Positions 33,196 to 45,628 of a DNA stretch of 64,000 nt are shown here, piece by piece (the first letter of the stretch is position 1; each line of letters begins with the position of its first letter). Origin of the DNA: Stenocarpella maydis (Eukaryota > Ascomycota > Sordariomycetes > Diaporthales > Diaporthaceae); NCBI GenBank assembly GCA_002270565.1, contig NQMI01000059.1, positions 124,001 through 188,000 of the forward strand. Direction: 5' to 3'. The notes under the pieces are model-generated. The model made no database searches. It was given only the letters and a program-made list of their open reading frames with translations, and was not told the DNA's origin. The position numbers were made by a program, and so were the translations under genes.

Positions 33196-36100
33196 TTATT
33201 TCTTCTTCTTGCCGGTCAGGGCGCCGGTGAGAGAGCCCAGGCCGAGGCCGTCGAGCAGCCTGTTGAGGCCGAGCGTGCCCAGCAGGCCGTCGACGATGCC
33301 TCCCAGGCCGAGGCCGCTGAGGAGGCGGCCCACGATGCCGAGGACGCCGGTGAGCAGCAGGCCGACGGCGGCGATGATCTGGAAGAGCGGCTCGCCCAGG
33401 AGGCCCCAGAGGGGGTTGAGCTCCTTCTTGGCGTGGGGCATGTCCTCCAGCTTGCGCTTGGCGCCGTCGATGGTCTCGGTGACGGTTCCGGTGAGCTGTG
33501 TGTGGTGTGGTGTGTCAGTACGTGCGAGGGCTGGTATGCCTGGGCGGCGGCGGCGTGGGATCTGATTCCTTGCTTACCTCCTTGATGACCTCGGCGAGGT
33601 GGAACTCCTCGGGCGTGGCCTCGCGGGTCCCCGACTTGTGCTTGGCGTTGGCCTGGATGTGCCCGTCCGGGTCGAGGCCGCGGATGACGCCGTGCGCCTC
33701 GCGGAGGATGTTGCTGCCCTCCTCGATCAGGGGGCGGACCTCCTTGACGAGGGCCTCCTCGTCGCGCTCGTCCTCGGGCTTGCGCTCCGCGGCCTCGATC
33801 TTGGTGGTGATCATCTTGCAGATGGGCTTGATCTTGTCGAGGCACTGCTCGAGGCACATGGCCATCTGCGTCGCGAGCTTCTTGTCCGTCTCGGCCTGGA
33901 TGCGCGCCTCCTTCTCCTCCTCCGTCTCCCCCTCGGGCTCGGGCTCGGCGGGGATCTCGGACAGCAGGTTGACGTGGCCGACCACCTGGCCCTTGCTGTT
34001 GATAACGTCGCCGTCGTCGTCGACCTCCAGGCCCGAGCAGACGAGCGGGTCGCCGCTTGTGAGCTTGGCGACGATATTGCCGTTCTTGTCGACGACGTTG
34101 CCCTCCTGGTTGACGTGCAGGCCAGCCAGGGCGCCCTTCTCCTTCTGCACCTCCTCGGGCTCCCAGCGCTCGGCCTTGCCGATGACGTTGCCGTTGCTGT
34201 CGAGGATGTCGCCGTCCTGGTCGACGACACGGCCCGAGAGCTTCTTGGGGTCGCCCTCCACGAGGCGGCCGACGATGTCGCCGCCGGGGGTGACGACGTG
34301 GCCTTCCTTGTTGACGGTCAGGCCCTTGAGCTCGGCAAAGATTCCCTCCTTGGAGCCCTCACGCTCGCCCTCGGTGACAAGGTCCGCGTGGCCGATGACG
34401 TCGCCAGACTCGCTGAGGATCTCGCCGTTCTTGTTGCACATGCGGCCGATCATCTTGGAGATATCACCATCGACAACACGGCCGTAGATGACGCCGCTGG
34501 AGTCGACCACGTTGCCGGCCTTGTTGACGCGCTTGCCAGCGAGGATGGACTTGTCAACCTCAGCCTCGGGCTCGGGCTCAGGTTGTTCCTCCTCCTCCCA
34601 GCGCTCGGCCTTGCCGATGACATTGCCAGCCTTGTCGAGGATCTCGCCATCGGGGTCGACAGTCTTGCCCTGCAGGGTCTTCAGGTCGCCCTCGATGACC
34701 TGGCCGACCTGCTGCCCCTCCCACATGACCCTGCCCTTGCCGTCGATGGTGTTGCCCTCGAAGGACTCGAAGGGCTTGGACTCCATCATCTCTTGCAGCT
34801 CATTGTCAGGGATGGGCTCGGCGCGCCCAATCTCCTTGCCGCTGTCGTTCCAGATGATGCCGTTCTCGTCAACCTTCCGGCCGATGAGGTGTGACATGAT
34901 ACCCTGGGTGATGCGGCCGATGGCCTGGCCCTTGTCGTTGACGACGTTGCCCAGCTTGTTGACCTTTGCGCCCTTGAGGATGGAGTAGTCAATCTCAGGC
35001 TCGGGCTGCACCGTGGCCGTTGGGTAGCCACTGGCGTAGGTGTACTCGGTCTGCTGGTCGTCGGGGATCTGTGCCTCAGAGCCAGCAGCCTGCGTGCCCT
35101 CGGCCTGCGTGCCAGCCTCGGTGGCAGGTGCTTGGGTGTCCTCGTACTGAGTGGTGCCCTCGCCCTGCGTCTCGCCGTACTGGGTGGTACCCTCACGGGT
35201 CTGGGAGTCTGCCAGGGTACCATCCTGGAGCTGGGAGCCCTGGATCTGAGTGCCGTCCGGAAGCTGAGTGCCCTCGGGGAGGTTGGCCAGGTCAATCTGC
35301 GAGGCAGTGTAGCCCTCGGGAAGCTGGGTACCCTCTGGGAGCTCGCGGAGTGTGCCGGTCTGTGTCTGGCCCTCGGTTTGTTCTTCACCTGGCAGTTGTT
35401 GGCTGTTGTCAGCGGCGTAGGTGACCGAGTCCTCGGGTCGCAGCTCCTCACCGTCAAGTCCGTCGCCCTCGGTGTACTGGCTGTCCTCGGGCTTTGCCGT
35501 TGTGGTGGCCTGCTCGGTGGCCTCCTCTTCGGTGGTGGCCTCGGTGCCGCTCTTCTGGTCGGAACTCTGGGTTTGCGCTTGGGACTCCCCCGGCATAGTC
35601 AGGTTGGTGCCTTGGTCACCGATTTGGCTCTGGATCTTGCGGATGGACTCTGGAATCTCCGAGTCATCCTGCTGGGTATTCTTGCTACCACCGCCGAAGG
35701 AGGGAACAATCCTGCTGGCACCGCTGACAAAGTTGGAGAATCGAGAGCCAGACTGAGACTGTGCCTTTTGGGCGTCTTCGTTCTCAGTGGCCTGCTCGCT
35801 AGCCAGGTCTGCAGGTTCGGTCATGTCCTTGCCCTCGTCCTCGGGGATGTCATCCTTCTTGGACTCAGCAACCTGCTGGACGTCCTCAGCTGAGCCATGG
35901 GCATCCTCAGAGATATCGTCCTTGTTGAAGCCATTGGACATGAGACTGGGCTCCTTGGCGTTCCTGCTGAAACTATTGTTACTACCAGGTCCTCTGAGTG
36001 CGTCGTCGTCCCCTTCGTATCTCACTGACTTGGCGGTGCTACCGGCAGCCGACTTTGCGTCGCCGACCTTGGATTGCACTTGAGACTGTGCGTTATCACC

Positions 36101-36259
36101 TCCCTCCTGGAGCAGTTCCGGCTCTTGGACGCCCTTGTCATGTTGGAGTTGCTGCTGGGCTGTGCTGGTGGGGGCCTCAGAGCCGTCATCACCCTTGGAT
36201 GACTGCTGCTGCTTGTTCTTGCCCCATGGCCAACCTCCTGGGGCCTGTGTGTCCGCCAT
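33196..36259 (-). CDS. LEA-like DUF3659 repeat protein with C-terminal hydrophobic domain
   Basis: CDS complement(33196..33495,33578..36259), 993 residues. The intron 33496-33577 is GTAAGC to CACACAG and joins VIKE to LTGTV. The N-terminal 400 residues are acidic, Gln/Ser/Thr-rich and low-complexity with many G-T-Q repeats. The centre carries about nine copies of the DUF3659 unit (pattern: LxGxxVNKxGNVVDxxGxxIGRVxxGD, with AERWE between some). Near the C-terminus are an MCLEQCLDKIKP segment, a helix-rich part and a hydrophobic Gly/Leu stretch (LFQIIAAVGLLLTGVLGIVGRLL) ending GKKKK. The family is widespread in filamentous ascomycetes and compared to late-embryogenesis-abundant proteins; its role is not established. 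Confidence 0.85.
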
Positions 36260-37698
36260 GTTGATATTTGAGCACGTGAATGAGGAAGAAGCCTCGTAAC
36301 ACTAAGCTATGCTAAGGTGGTGTGGTGATGTAGCGTTGAGGTGCAACGCCTCAAGTCAGACAGCACAACAAGCGATGGGGTTTTGAGGAAATAGGATGAG
36401 TGGTAATTAGGGGTATCTCGAGAAATACACGATGAATGATTTGAATCTTGAGTGTCCTTCAGCTTTGGATAACGGCAGGGTCCGATCGAGCAGCCTGATC
36501 GCTTATATGCGTCCAAACCACCAGTTCAGAGGACCCTGATGGCTCCAGCCTAGCGGCAACTACAGCAGGCCGTCGCCAACTTTCTGGCAGGGAACGTCAT
36601 CTGTGGAATGGAGTTGGAATGCGCTCTCCAGCCTTACGTCACAGCCACACTCATCTCGATTGTGTCCCGTCGCGGGCAGCGGAGGGGATCATCGTACAAC
36701 GACAGTTGGGGGTGAGAACAGAAGCAGGAGAAGCAGGCATCAAGCCACAGGAGCTAGTCGAGCTCCCCGCGAATGACTTCATCGAGGGGGGCCCAGTAGT
36801 GACCTGTCTTTGTGGAAGCCCTTTCGATGACACCAGCCGGGCCCAGACCGCGTCAGGGTGCGAGCGGTTGCATGTCTCAGACCGGGGCACCGTTGGATAT
36901 TTGCCTGGCATACCGAGGTGAGGTGGACATGGGGAGGGTGCGCTAGGGGCGTGTAATACCATTGGCCGGGCTCAGGTAAATCGGAGACAGCGCCCAGCGT
37001 ATCATCGCATCCCGCAAGCGGCAAGAAACAGGTTATTGTGAAGGTGTGGCTTGTGTTCCTGGCTTGTGGCGAAGGACTTACACCAGTATGAAGTCAACCC
37101 AGCGCCGGGTCTCCTTACCACAGCCGCAAGTGGCCGCAAAGACATGCCATCATGGTCTTTCGGCCGGGTGGTGATCGACATGACGGCTCTTTTTGACCTC
37201 TTGCGACAGGTCGGGCACGTAGGAATACGTCATTGGGCCGGCTGGGATGAGGCCCTGTGGCTTGCTTCTTGATGCTGGATTCCGGTTTGGAAACAGGCCA
37301 CGGGTGAGTCGGCTCTCCTGCCGCTGCCGCTATGTTCTCTTTTCTCCTGTTCTCGCTGTTGATTCCATGTGCCGGGGATCCGGCATCCCGAGCTATCGTG
37401 CAATCTTGAGAATCGTATTTCTACTACCCCGACCATACAATGTCCGCTTGTGCCACCAGTTCGACTGCGTGTGGGCCTAGGCTTCTCGCGCCCATTCGGG
37501 ATCGACGGAATACCACCTTCAGGGTCACCACACGGACCAAGATCACCACTCGGACCGCTCCAGAATCGTTCTCAGATCGCCATTCAAGGAGACCCCCCCG
37601 TGGGGTACTTCATCTTCCTTATTTAGAACTCCTGACGCCGGCTCCCGTGTCTTTTTATTCTAGCAAGATCAACATGAAACTTCTCTGGCCCAAAGCAA
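36260..37698. other. Intergenic between the two DUF3659 genes
   Basis: About 1.4 kb with no supported gene. It contains the promoter of the 993-residue DUF3659 gene at its left. Frames here overlap in conflicting strands and do not resemble proteins. Confidence 0.6.
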
Positions 37699-38886
37699 CT
37701 ACGAAAACACAACTTTGGGCTGTGCCGGTTGCCCATTATTGTTGAAAACTGTTGGGATGCGTATGGTGAGCTGAATGCCCTCGGTGGTCGACTTGACGTC
37801 GAGGAATATGTCCGAAGGGCTGGGGTTCCTCGCCTTGGGCTCTTTCCTATGGCTCTGTGCATTTTCGCGGGGACGCGACTCTGACGAAGATCCCGCCCCG
37901 TCGCCTGACCCAGAATTCTTGGGCCTCTGTGCCGAACTGGAAGGTTTTGAAGGCGCCTTGCCAGTTTTCCTTTGACTACCTTCGCTGGCCTTCTTCCCGA
38001 AACCGGTCTTGTTGTCGTGGAATGAGCCGACGACATTCCCCTCGGAATCCAGTATGTTACCGAATGGGTCAACTCTCAAGCCGCCGGGTCCCTGACCGGC
38101 AGCAGCCATAGCTTTCATGACTTCTGCCAAGTCCCACGTTGGAGGTTGCTGTTTTGATTCTTGTTGCTGGCCCTCTCCGGTTTCCACCTCAGCCACGTAC
38201 CCGAGCAGTTCGTCGTCGTCGCCCAGCACATCGCCCCGGGCGTTCGATATTTTCCGCCCAACCATGGAGGGTAAATCACCCTCGACTCGGCCCAAGACAA
38301 CTCCATCGTCCAAGATATCTCCGAACTCATCGATAACCTTGCCCACGAGATGATCTTTAGGGATTTGGTATATGGGGAGTTTCTGGGGCGAATCTGAAGA
38401 TTGGCCTTCTGGTGGTGGTGTTGGTTGAGCGTTGAAGTCTATGGGGTCGATTGGGCCGATTTTGGGGATCCCCCCAATGGGCGCAACATAAGCCGGGCTG
38501 TCCTTTGGTGTCTTTTCCCGCAAACCACCTGGGCTCTGGCTGCGCTCACGGTCAGGGCTGTCGCCTGAGATTTTTTCTACCTCGGGGCCATCATCATTGT
38601 CCCTGCCAGGTTTAGGGCTGCCTTCGCGGTGCGCAGACTGGCGATGAATGTTGTCGGCACCGCTGTTGGCATGACTGCCGGCCCCAGGCGCACCAGGCCT
38701 AGAGCTGCCGCCGAAGTTGGTGTTTTGGTCCATTGGGATCTCGTAGGACCCTCGCAGTGGCCCCTTATGTGACACCTTCTCGGTCGACATGGACCGGTTG
38801 TGCATGGCACTGCTGCTTGTTGTAGAGTGTGTACGGACTATGCCTTCTGAGCCGATGGTAAGGCTTGACGACCGTGATCTAGACAA
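37699..38886 (-). CDS. Second DUF3659 protein, shorter paralog
   Basis: Intronless frame of 395 residues. The N-terminal 150 residues are disordered (Ser/Pro/Gly/Asp). The middle has IPKDHLVGKVIDEFGDILDDG, VVLGRVEGDLPSMVGRKISN, RGDVLGDDDELLGYV and later LRVDPFGNILDSEGNVVGSF, which are DUF3659 units of the same pattern as the upstream neighbour. It ends with a conserved-looking SDIFLDVKSTTEGIQLTIRIPTVFN segment. It lies in the same orientation as, and 1.4 kb from, the larger DUF3659 gene, suggesting an old tandem duplication followed by divergence. Function unknown. Confidence 0.8.
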   Translation of the reverse strand: MSRSRSSSLTIGSEGIVRTHSTTSSSAMHNRSMSTEKVSHKGPLRGSYEIPMDQNTNFGGSSRPGAPGAGSHANSGADNIHRQSAHREGSPKPGRDNDDGPEVEKISGDSPDRERSQSPGGLREKTPKDSPAYVAPIGGIPKIGPIDPIDFNAQPTPPPEGQSSDSPQKLPIYQIPKDHLVGKVIDEFGDILDDGVVLGRVEGDLPSMVGRKISNARGDVLGDDDELLGYVAEVETGEGQQQESKQQPPTWDLAEVMKAMAAAGQGPGGLRVDPFGNILDSEGNVVGSFHDNKTGFGKKASEGSQRKTGKAPSKPSSSAQRPKNSGSGDGAGSSSESRPRENAQSHRKEPKARNPSPSDIFLDVKSTTEGIQLTIRIPTVFNNNGQPAQPKVVFS

Positions 38887-41800
38887 AGCTGCCTGCGGCG
38901 GTAGGTTCCGGATGATGTGTTTTTTGTCGCGTCAGGCGGCGCGACAGGCGGCGTCGATGCGCTCAGCTTCACCTCCTGGCCAGCAGGTCACAAGAGCTCC
39001 GGTGGTGCATGCGGAAGAAGCCGTAGCATACGTCACTGCGATGGTTTGCGAGGCGGAGAATGGCTCTGCTTGACCCGGCCTGGTGCGAAGACAGGGGATG
39101 CTGCAGTTTGTGGGCTGGGTACAGTACAAAGGCACGGCGTAAGAAAGTAGTGTGAACGAGATGAGTCGGCAGCCGTTAATGTTGCCGTAGAACGCAGGAA
39201 CACGATGGGCACTTACCCATCAAGACTAGTAGATAGCAGAGAGATGATGTGCAGGCCGGCTGGACGAGCGTCAAGCCACATCTCTGAATGGCCATCATGC
39301 AGGTGACATCACGTTGGGTTTCGCGCATACACCATCGAAATGGGAAGGATGTGCTTCAATGAAGGGCCGTGAAAACCTGCTTTAGGCCCACATAAACACC
39401 CAGATCTGCTGCACACTCATGCGTAGATGGGGCTAGGGTGGAGTCCAGACTCGACGAGTGTTTGAAGTTGTGGCTGACGCCATGATGCGATGGAAATGAC
39501 CGCGCTGGCTCCCTCAAGCCACACCGGCGGCTTTGGATTGCAGCAGACCTCCCGGCCGCCTTGAACGGTTCTGGTTGACAGTTTCCCAGGACGTGGCCAG
39601 TGCCGAGAATGAAGAACCGTTTGAGCTGCCGCAGACGATTTACGGTCTGGGATGGCACCGCCTGGCTCCCAAGGCTGGCATTGCCTTCAAGGGCCCTGGT
39701 TTGTCGACCAACGTAATTGCAAATACACTTGAGTTGCGCAATTTTAGAGGTAATACGTTGCCGTAGCGAATAGTGGGACGCGTAGAGGACTGGGGGCCAC
39801 ACGCATACCGGCTTTCCCTTCCTCCTCATTATCAGAGGTCGCGTGTTGCGAGTTCCGTTCTTCGTACTCATCCCGAGACAGACACAGTGATATGATATAT
39901 CTCATCATATCCGGGGAGCGCGGAGCACGATGGCCTATCACGGGCGTACGGGCACGGTGGTTCCTGTGGATCCCACACGCCAGGGCTGGCGAGAATTGCC
40001 TGACCGATTCGACTGGTTGATGCGAAGAGGGATCCAGATGCGCACGGGAAACCAGAAGATGATAAAACCAAGGATCTCGCATAGCTGGTAAGCAATATAA
40101 CCCTGGGACAGGTGAGGCCAAGGACACCGGATGCATCTGTGTGTGTGTATCATGGCTCGAGACAGACGTTGAGCGACCGTGGAACAGCAAACCAACGCTT
40201 TTCGGCCTTGGGAAATGTCGCAGGGATGTAAAAAGAAAAAATAGAGAAAAGAAAATTAGAAAAAAAAGAGAAAAAAAAAGCGTGGTTCCCTTTTGGATGC
40301 TCTGGGGAAACGAACTGGCTCGCTGCGAGAGATATGTGGTCCAGGCGGCCTGCCGTTAGGCCAATGGGCGCCAATGGGCGAAGTTCAGCCACCCAGGTTG
40401 GAGTAGGGGCCATGTCCTGCTTAATTGTCGACTTATGTTTGTTTTGTTGCCTTGGGAGAGATTCGAGGGGAGGCCCTGGTATGCAGGTTTGCAGACCTTG
40501 TGGTTAGAGGTTGTCGCAGGTCGCGGGGACGGAAAATGGCTGCATGGCTCGGCCGACACGACTTGGCGCGCTGCAGAATCGGGTTGACGATATCTCGTTG
40601 GGGAGTCTGCGCCGAACATACTGGCTGAGAAGAGCACGCATTGTGCCTGTGCCTGGGCTTTGGTGCAGGAGGAGGCGAGGGCGGGTGGGCAGGTGAGCAT
40701 GCGGGTGAGGTAGCGAGTGAGGTTGGAGTGAGGACCAACGCTAGGAACCCACATGGGGTAACACAAGTACCAAAGTACCCAAGTACACTACTCAAGGACG
40801 CTAATCACGGCCATCAGCATGGTGCAACAGCGGGTGTGTGCTAGTGTAGTGCTACCGGACGGACGCCCCTGTCAGCCGACCTCGGGACGGCGTACCAGAA
40901 CCTCCAACGTTTTGGTACGGCGGATGTGCTGCCGTCTCAGTTCCCTCCCACGGCTGGGCTCATTTTCTTCTAGCGTGCCAGCCCTTGCACTCTGTCAGGT
41001 CCCAGGCGGCTCCTTGGCTGCGTGCCACCCGGACCGGTTCATGATCGCCTGCTCCCGTCAAAGTTTAAAACACTGCTACTACGGTAGCACGATGAACAAC
41101 CAGGACAACCCAGACAATCAAGACAAATCTCATGGCAACGACAACCTGGCCGGAAAAAAAAACCGACACCGCCACACTGCCACACGCCATTCAGCCCCAA
41201 CCCTCCAACTAGCTGATCATGTCGATCCCATTACCACACTATGCCAAGGTCATTGCCCCAGTGGTTGTAGTCGGAACGACTCGAAAACAGGGCAACTAAC
41301 ACCGGTGCTCTTGTTATGACGGGCATGGCGGTCTGGACCACTTGATCAACAGTAACTACAGCCTTTGGGCTGGGGCAAGTGCGCTACTGCGAAGAACAGG
41401 GGTGATTACGACGGGCAGAGGTGCCATGTGCGCACACCGACTGACCGATTGGGCTCCTGGGCAGCACTGGACGATGAGAGGACGCCCCGAAGACCTCTAG
41501 TGTAGACATGCAAATGTCAGCCAGCGCCTCTCCGCTAGGTGATCGACACCTAAACGCGTGGCCCGCAGGTGGTCTTGGATAGTTCCACCTACCATCGACT
41601 GCCACCCTGCGCCGGTGCTAACCCATTTCACAGTGATGCATCGCAGACATTGGCTCTTTTATAGCCGCGGATCCAGCTCTCGATTCGCACGAGGCGTCCT
41701 TCGCATTCTCGTCCTGAGAATATGTGCGTTGGGGTTTTGAATTTCCTCTAACACTGCGCTTCCTCGAGGAATGACGTCGTTTTGGTGGGGAGCTTGCGCC

Positions 41801-43855
41801 AGCGTGGCTAAACAGAGGGCGTCGCGCGAAAGCATAGTCGCAAGTGCCTTGTCTAGCCTCTGCGTTGTCCGCCGCCTGGCTCCGACGTCCAAGGGGGGAC
41901 GTTGCGAGCCGCCCGCCGCATTGCCATCAATTGGAGCTTGTTCAAGGGGGAAACAAGCCATCAAGCCGCAGGTCCTTGAGAGGCTTACGCCTCAGCAAGA
42001 AGTGGCTTGACCAGCCAGAAGGGGTTGGACAGGAGCAACTGCTCCATACTCTTACCAGGAGCTCCCTGCGAGAGCCCTGGCAGGCTTGCAGGCTTGCCAG
42101 CCTGCCAGCTGCCCACCGCCACACCTTCCGCGTTCTCTCGACGACACGTGAAAAAGCCTCGACTGACCGCATTGAATCATGAGTGTTGTGGGCTTCTGAT
42201 ATTCTATGAATATAGGCTCGAGGTGGATGCCGTGGAGGTCACACAACTCCCAAAAAATCAGCGCGCCGAGACTTGAATTCGCTCACACAGAGGTTCGTGG
42301 TCACACGAGCACTCACCTGTTCCCGAGCCGACGACGACGGCCACCGTATTCACACCTTGCGTTCTTCAGCCACGAGCACAGAGACGATCCAGACGGACAG
42401 GTGGCACTACCTGGCTACCCGCCGCTACCCAGAAACCGCCAGGACCGCTCGACGTTACATTGATCTGCACATTAAAAAGGTGGAGAAAGGCAGGTCGACC
42501 CCCCCGGGGCCCCATATCCCAGCCCCATTGGAGGGCCGGGACCATGAGCCATTGGCCGCTCCCAGCTCCCTGGAGGCGGCTCGAGAAATCCACTGTGGAA
42601 CCACGCCGTGGAACAAGCGGCCCTGTCCTATTGGACACAAGGCCTGACCTCACCCGTGACCGATCCTGGTTTCCAACCGCACATTCTTCCCTGCAGAGAG
42701 AGGGATGGAGAAAAGCTCTAACGTGTGGTCGGACAGGCGCAGTAGTTTACGAGCAGCAAGCAAGCAGGGGAGGGCGGGAGGTTAGAGCGGCGCACCTTCT
42801 TCTACCGAGACATGTCCGGTTCATGTCGTGAAGAACCCAGGAAGATTCTGGTGTCGCATTGGAGATGCTTGGGAGAATCGGCACCACCTCGCAGCTCGCC
42901 TGCCCGGGACGGGGGCACCCTGGCATCCCACCCCCAAATGAGTGATCATCCGGATCGGACAACAACCCACGCCACAGCCAAGATCACCCGAAAGCCTGAC
43001 ATTTTCGCCTCCGGCGGGTGGTGGCCCTGTGGCGCAACCCGTCGTAATCTCGCCGTGCGGAGTAAACTCTGTTCACAGAGATGCTGCAAGCAGCCGTCCT
43101 TCCCGTACCGCCTAGGGTTTCATCGAGCCGGGTTAGGACGGGTCAATGCCCCACATTGCCCATCAGCATGCACTTGAGGCGAAGATCTAGAACGTCATGC
43201 CCTCCTACACGAGGAGCTGCCCACCATCACAACTCGCGATTGATCCCTGGGATCTACAGTCAATCTAGATTTTTTTTTCTTATTCCCGAGGGAGGCGAAT
43301 CTTTGATACAGTAGATGGAGGCAAAATTACAGAGCAAAATGAATTAACATAGATTTGGTCGTAATCATCCCCCTGACGGAGTCTGTAAAAAATCCATAGC
43401 CCCTTTCATGTGTGTCATGACTCTTGAGAGATCGAGTCCCAAAAATTTCCAAGCATGCGCCGGCACCCACTGCAATGACATAAAAAATGCAAGAAAATTC
43501 CCCTGGAACCTCCCCGAAAAGGCATGCCTCCCGCGTGCGTCCCTTTGCTCTCAGTTCCTAGTCCCCAATTAGTTTCCATGTCGCCTCTCACTTCCTGGCT
43601 CGTTGCAGTAGTACATGATGGGGTATGGTGGGAAAAGCAGGCAAGCTAATCGCTCGGGACAGACACCGCGCAGCCAAAAAAAAAAAAAACAAGAGACTAG
43701 CCGACCAGGGAAAGGATGACAACGGTATTGGTACATGATTTTTGGGCCTCTGGTCTTCTAGTCCCCTGTCCGCCACAACATGACACACACCGTCTGGTAT
43801 TCGAAAAAGTCGTGGTTGGGGGGGGGTTGTCTTATGTCTCACTGTTTCTCTCCTT
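38887..43855. other. Long gene-poor stretch, about 5 kb
   Basis: I find no frame with recognisable domains or good splice structure. Features seen are a purine run with many AAAAAG units at 40227-40280, a short tandem GCCAATGGGC duplication near 40360, and C/T-rich stretches. Long frames such as 41659-41964 or 42366-42653 are mutually overlapping and look non-coding. No tRNA or rRNA was noticed. Confidence 0.55.
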
Positions 43856-44578
43856 TTAGCTGCCGTCCATGGTGCACCTCGGATTTTTTTTACGTTGTGT
43901 CCCTGCCCGTTCTTTAGATACAGAACAGATGTGGTTACAGTGTGGTGGTAGTGGTGGTGACGACGGTAAAAACTGGTGAGATATGTGGTATTTGGCTGAA
44001 CAGAGTGCGTGTTGCGAGTTTCCCTGTGGCAGTATGACAAAAAAAGAGAGGGAAAACCAAGATCCAGGGGGCGGCTTCTCCATCCATATGCAGGTAGGTT
44101 TGCAGCCCCTCCCCCATGCATAGCACCACACAGCCGGGTGGCAAGAAGGGTAAACAAGGGGGTTGTCTGGGGGCAGGCAACACATAGGATACGAAAAAGG
44201 TGAGAGCACATACAGCAGAGCCAGCTCAAGATCACCATGGATCTTGGCCTTGAGGGTGATTTCAATATCCAGGTTCAAGTCCAGCCTCAACCGCAGCGTG
44301 TCCGACTTGCCGCCGCCGCCGCCGCCCTGCTGTTGCTGCTGCATGGCCTGGTTGGCGACGTTGCCCATGGTGCCGGGGACACCACCGCCCATGGGCATCT
44401 GGTTCATGGGGCCTTGTTGTTGACGCTGCTGCATCTGGTTGTTCTGCTGTCGCGAGCGGCGGTTCGACCTCTTCGGGGGCTCGTACTGCTCCTCTGAGCC
44501 CGAGTCGGACTCGGACTCCTCGACCACCTGCTGCTGCTTCTTTTGCCTGCGGGGCTGGCGTTCTTGGGAGGAAGACAT
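43856..44578 (-). CDS. Small Gln-rich protein with conserved LDLNL C-terminal motif
   Basis: Proposed CDS complement(43856..43859,44214..44578), 122 residues. The N-terminus is basic and polar (SSSQERQPRRQKKQQQ), followed by an acidic SESDSGSEE segment, an Arg/Gln/Asn/Met-rich middle with a poly-Gln and poly-Gly run, and the C-terminus TLRLRLDLNLDIEITLKAKIHGDLELALL, an alternating hydrophobic beta-like motif. The exon ends CT at a GTATGT donor; the only downstream acceptor that closes the frame at once is GGCAG at 43861, leaving C+TAA. The same arrangement is seen in the paralog at 47760. The C-terminal motif recurs in several fungal proteins of unknown function. Confidence 0.75.
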   Translation of the reverse strand: MSSSQERQPRRQKKQQQVVEESESDSGSEEQYEPPKRSNRRSRQQNNQMQQRQQQGPMNQMPMGGGVPGTMGNVANQAMQQQQQGGGGGGKSDTLRLRLDLNLDIEITLKAKIHGDLELALLYVLSPFSYPMCCLPPDNPLVYPSCHPAVWCYAWGRGCKPTCIWMEKPPPGSWFSLSFFVILPQGNSQHALCSAKYHISHQFLPSSPPLPPHCNHICSVSKERAGTQRKKNPRCTMDGS

Positions 44579-45628
44579 GTTGACGGGTGGTGAAGATTAA
44601 CAGAATATGGACCTAGTAGGTGGTGGCCTGTATAATGGTGGGTGGAGGCTGTTGCTGGTGTCCGAGGGTGATGGCAGAGGATGAGGAAAAAGGCCGCCGG
44701 TGTAAGTGACTACCTTTCTTTTGTCTTAAAAAGAGGACGGATGTGTCAAGTGTCGTTCCCTCTTTCCATTACACGCCAGGCTTCAGTCAGATCAGCCGTG
44801 GCCTATATGGTGTCCCTCATGCCATCAAAACCTGATTTCGCCCATTCCTCTGGCACGATTTGTGCAGAGGCGTCGAAACGGGATGAGATCATACCTCACC
44901 CTCCTCGCCCGTGCTGGCGCTTTGGGAACTTCGTCATCTGCCATGCACCATCCTCTCAGATGTGATCTGGGCTTGAATCATAGCTTATCGGATCGATGCG
45001 GGCGTGGTGACTGCATGGGCGGGACCCCTGTGGATGCCGAGACGGGGCTTTGCCATGGGCGGGGCCAGACGTGATAGGCGGCGGGATGACCACCAAGATA
45101 CCATGGGATACATCACCAGCTGGACAGGCAGGGGGTCGCCGTCGATCAACACTCCGTTCTTTCCGCGCCCTGCCCAGGCCAGCCGTCTTCTCCTGTTGGG
45201 CCTCCTGTTGTTGCCAGTGTCAGCGAGCCCCTGGTTTGCGGCATGGTCGGCAAGCTGGGAAGAGACCCAGGCGCAACAAGATGGTGGGGTGGTGGTGGTT
45301 GGAGATTGACTTCGACTAAGATATTATGCCACACAGCTCGGCCCCATGCGAGCTGATGGGGCTGGTGGAGCGCAGACCAGCTCGTTCCTCCCCACCGGGG
45401 CACCCATTTTCCCCTGAACGCCCTGTCCTGTCCAGTGTCTGTCCAATCGTCCCTGCAGCCTGCCAGCCAAACCTCGCTGCCCGCTCCGTTTCGTGTCTGC
45501 CTCCAGACCGGCCATGACCCGCGGACCCGTCCGTTTTTCCTTCTTCTCACGCACACGCAACCCCTCCCACACCCCATCAGCAGCCAAGGCAGCCTGGTGT
45601 GGCGGTACAGCAAGAGGACCACACGACG
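44579..45628. other. Intergenic, about 1 kb, no supported gene
   Basis: Upstream region of the small Gln-rich gene and 3' side of the membrane protein at 45629. Contains C/T-rich segments and no frame I can support. Confidence 0.55.

Noticed and set aside
33599..34894. 431-codon plus-strand frame
   Set aside because: Antisense shadow of the DUF3659 repeats, with the same periodicity.
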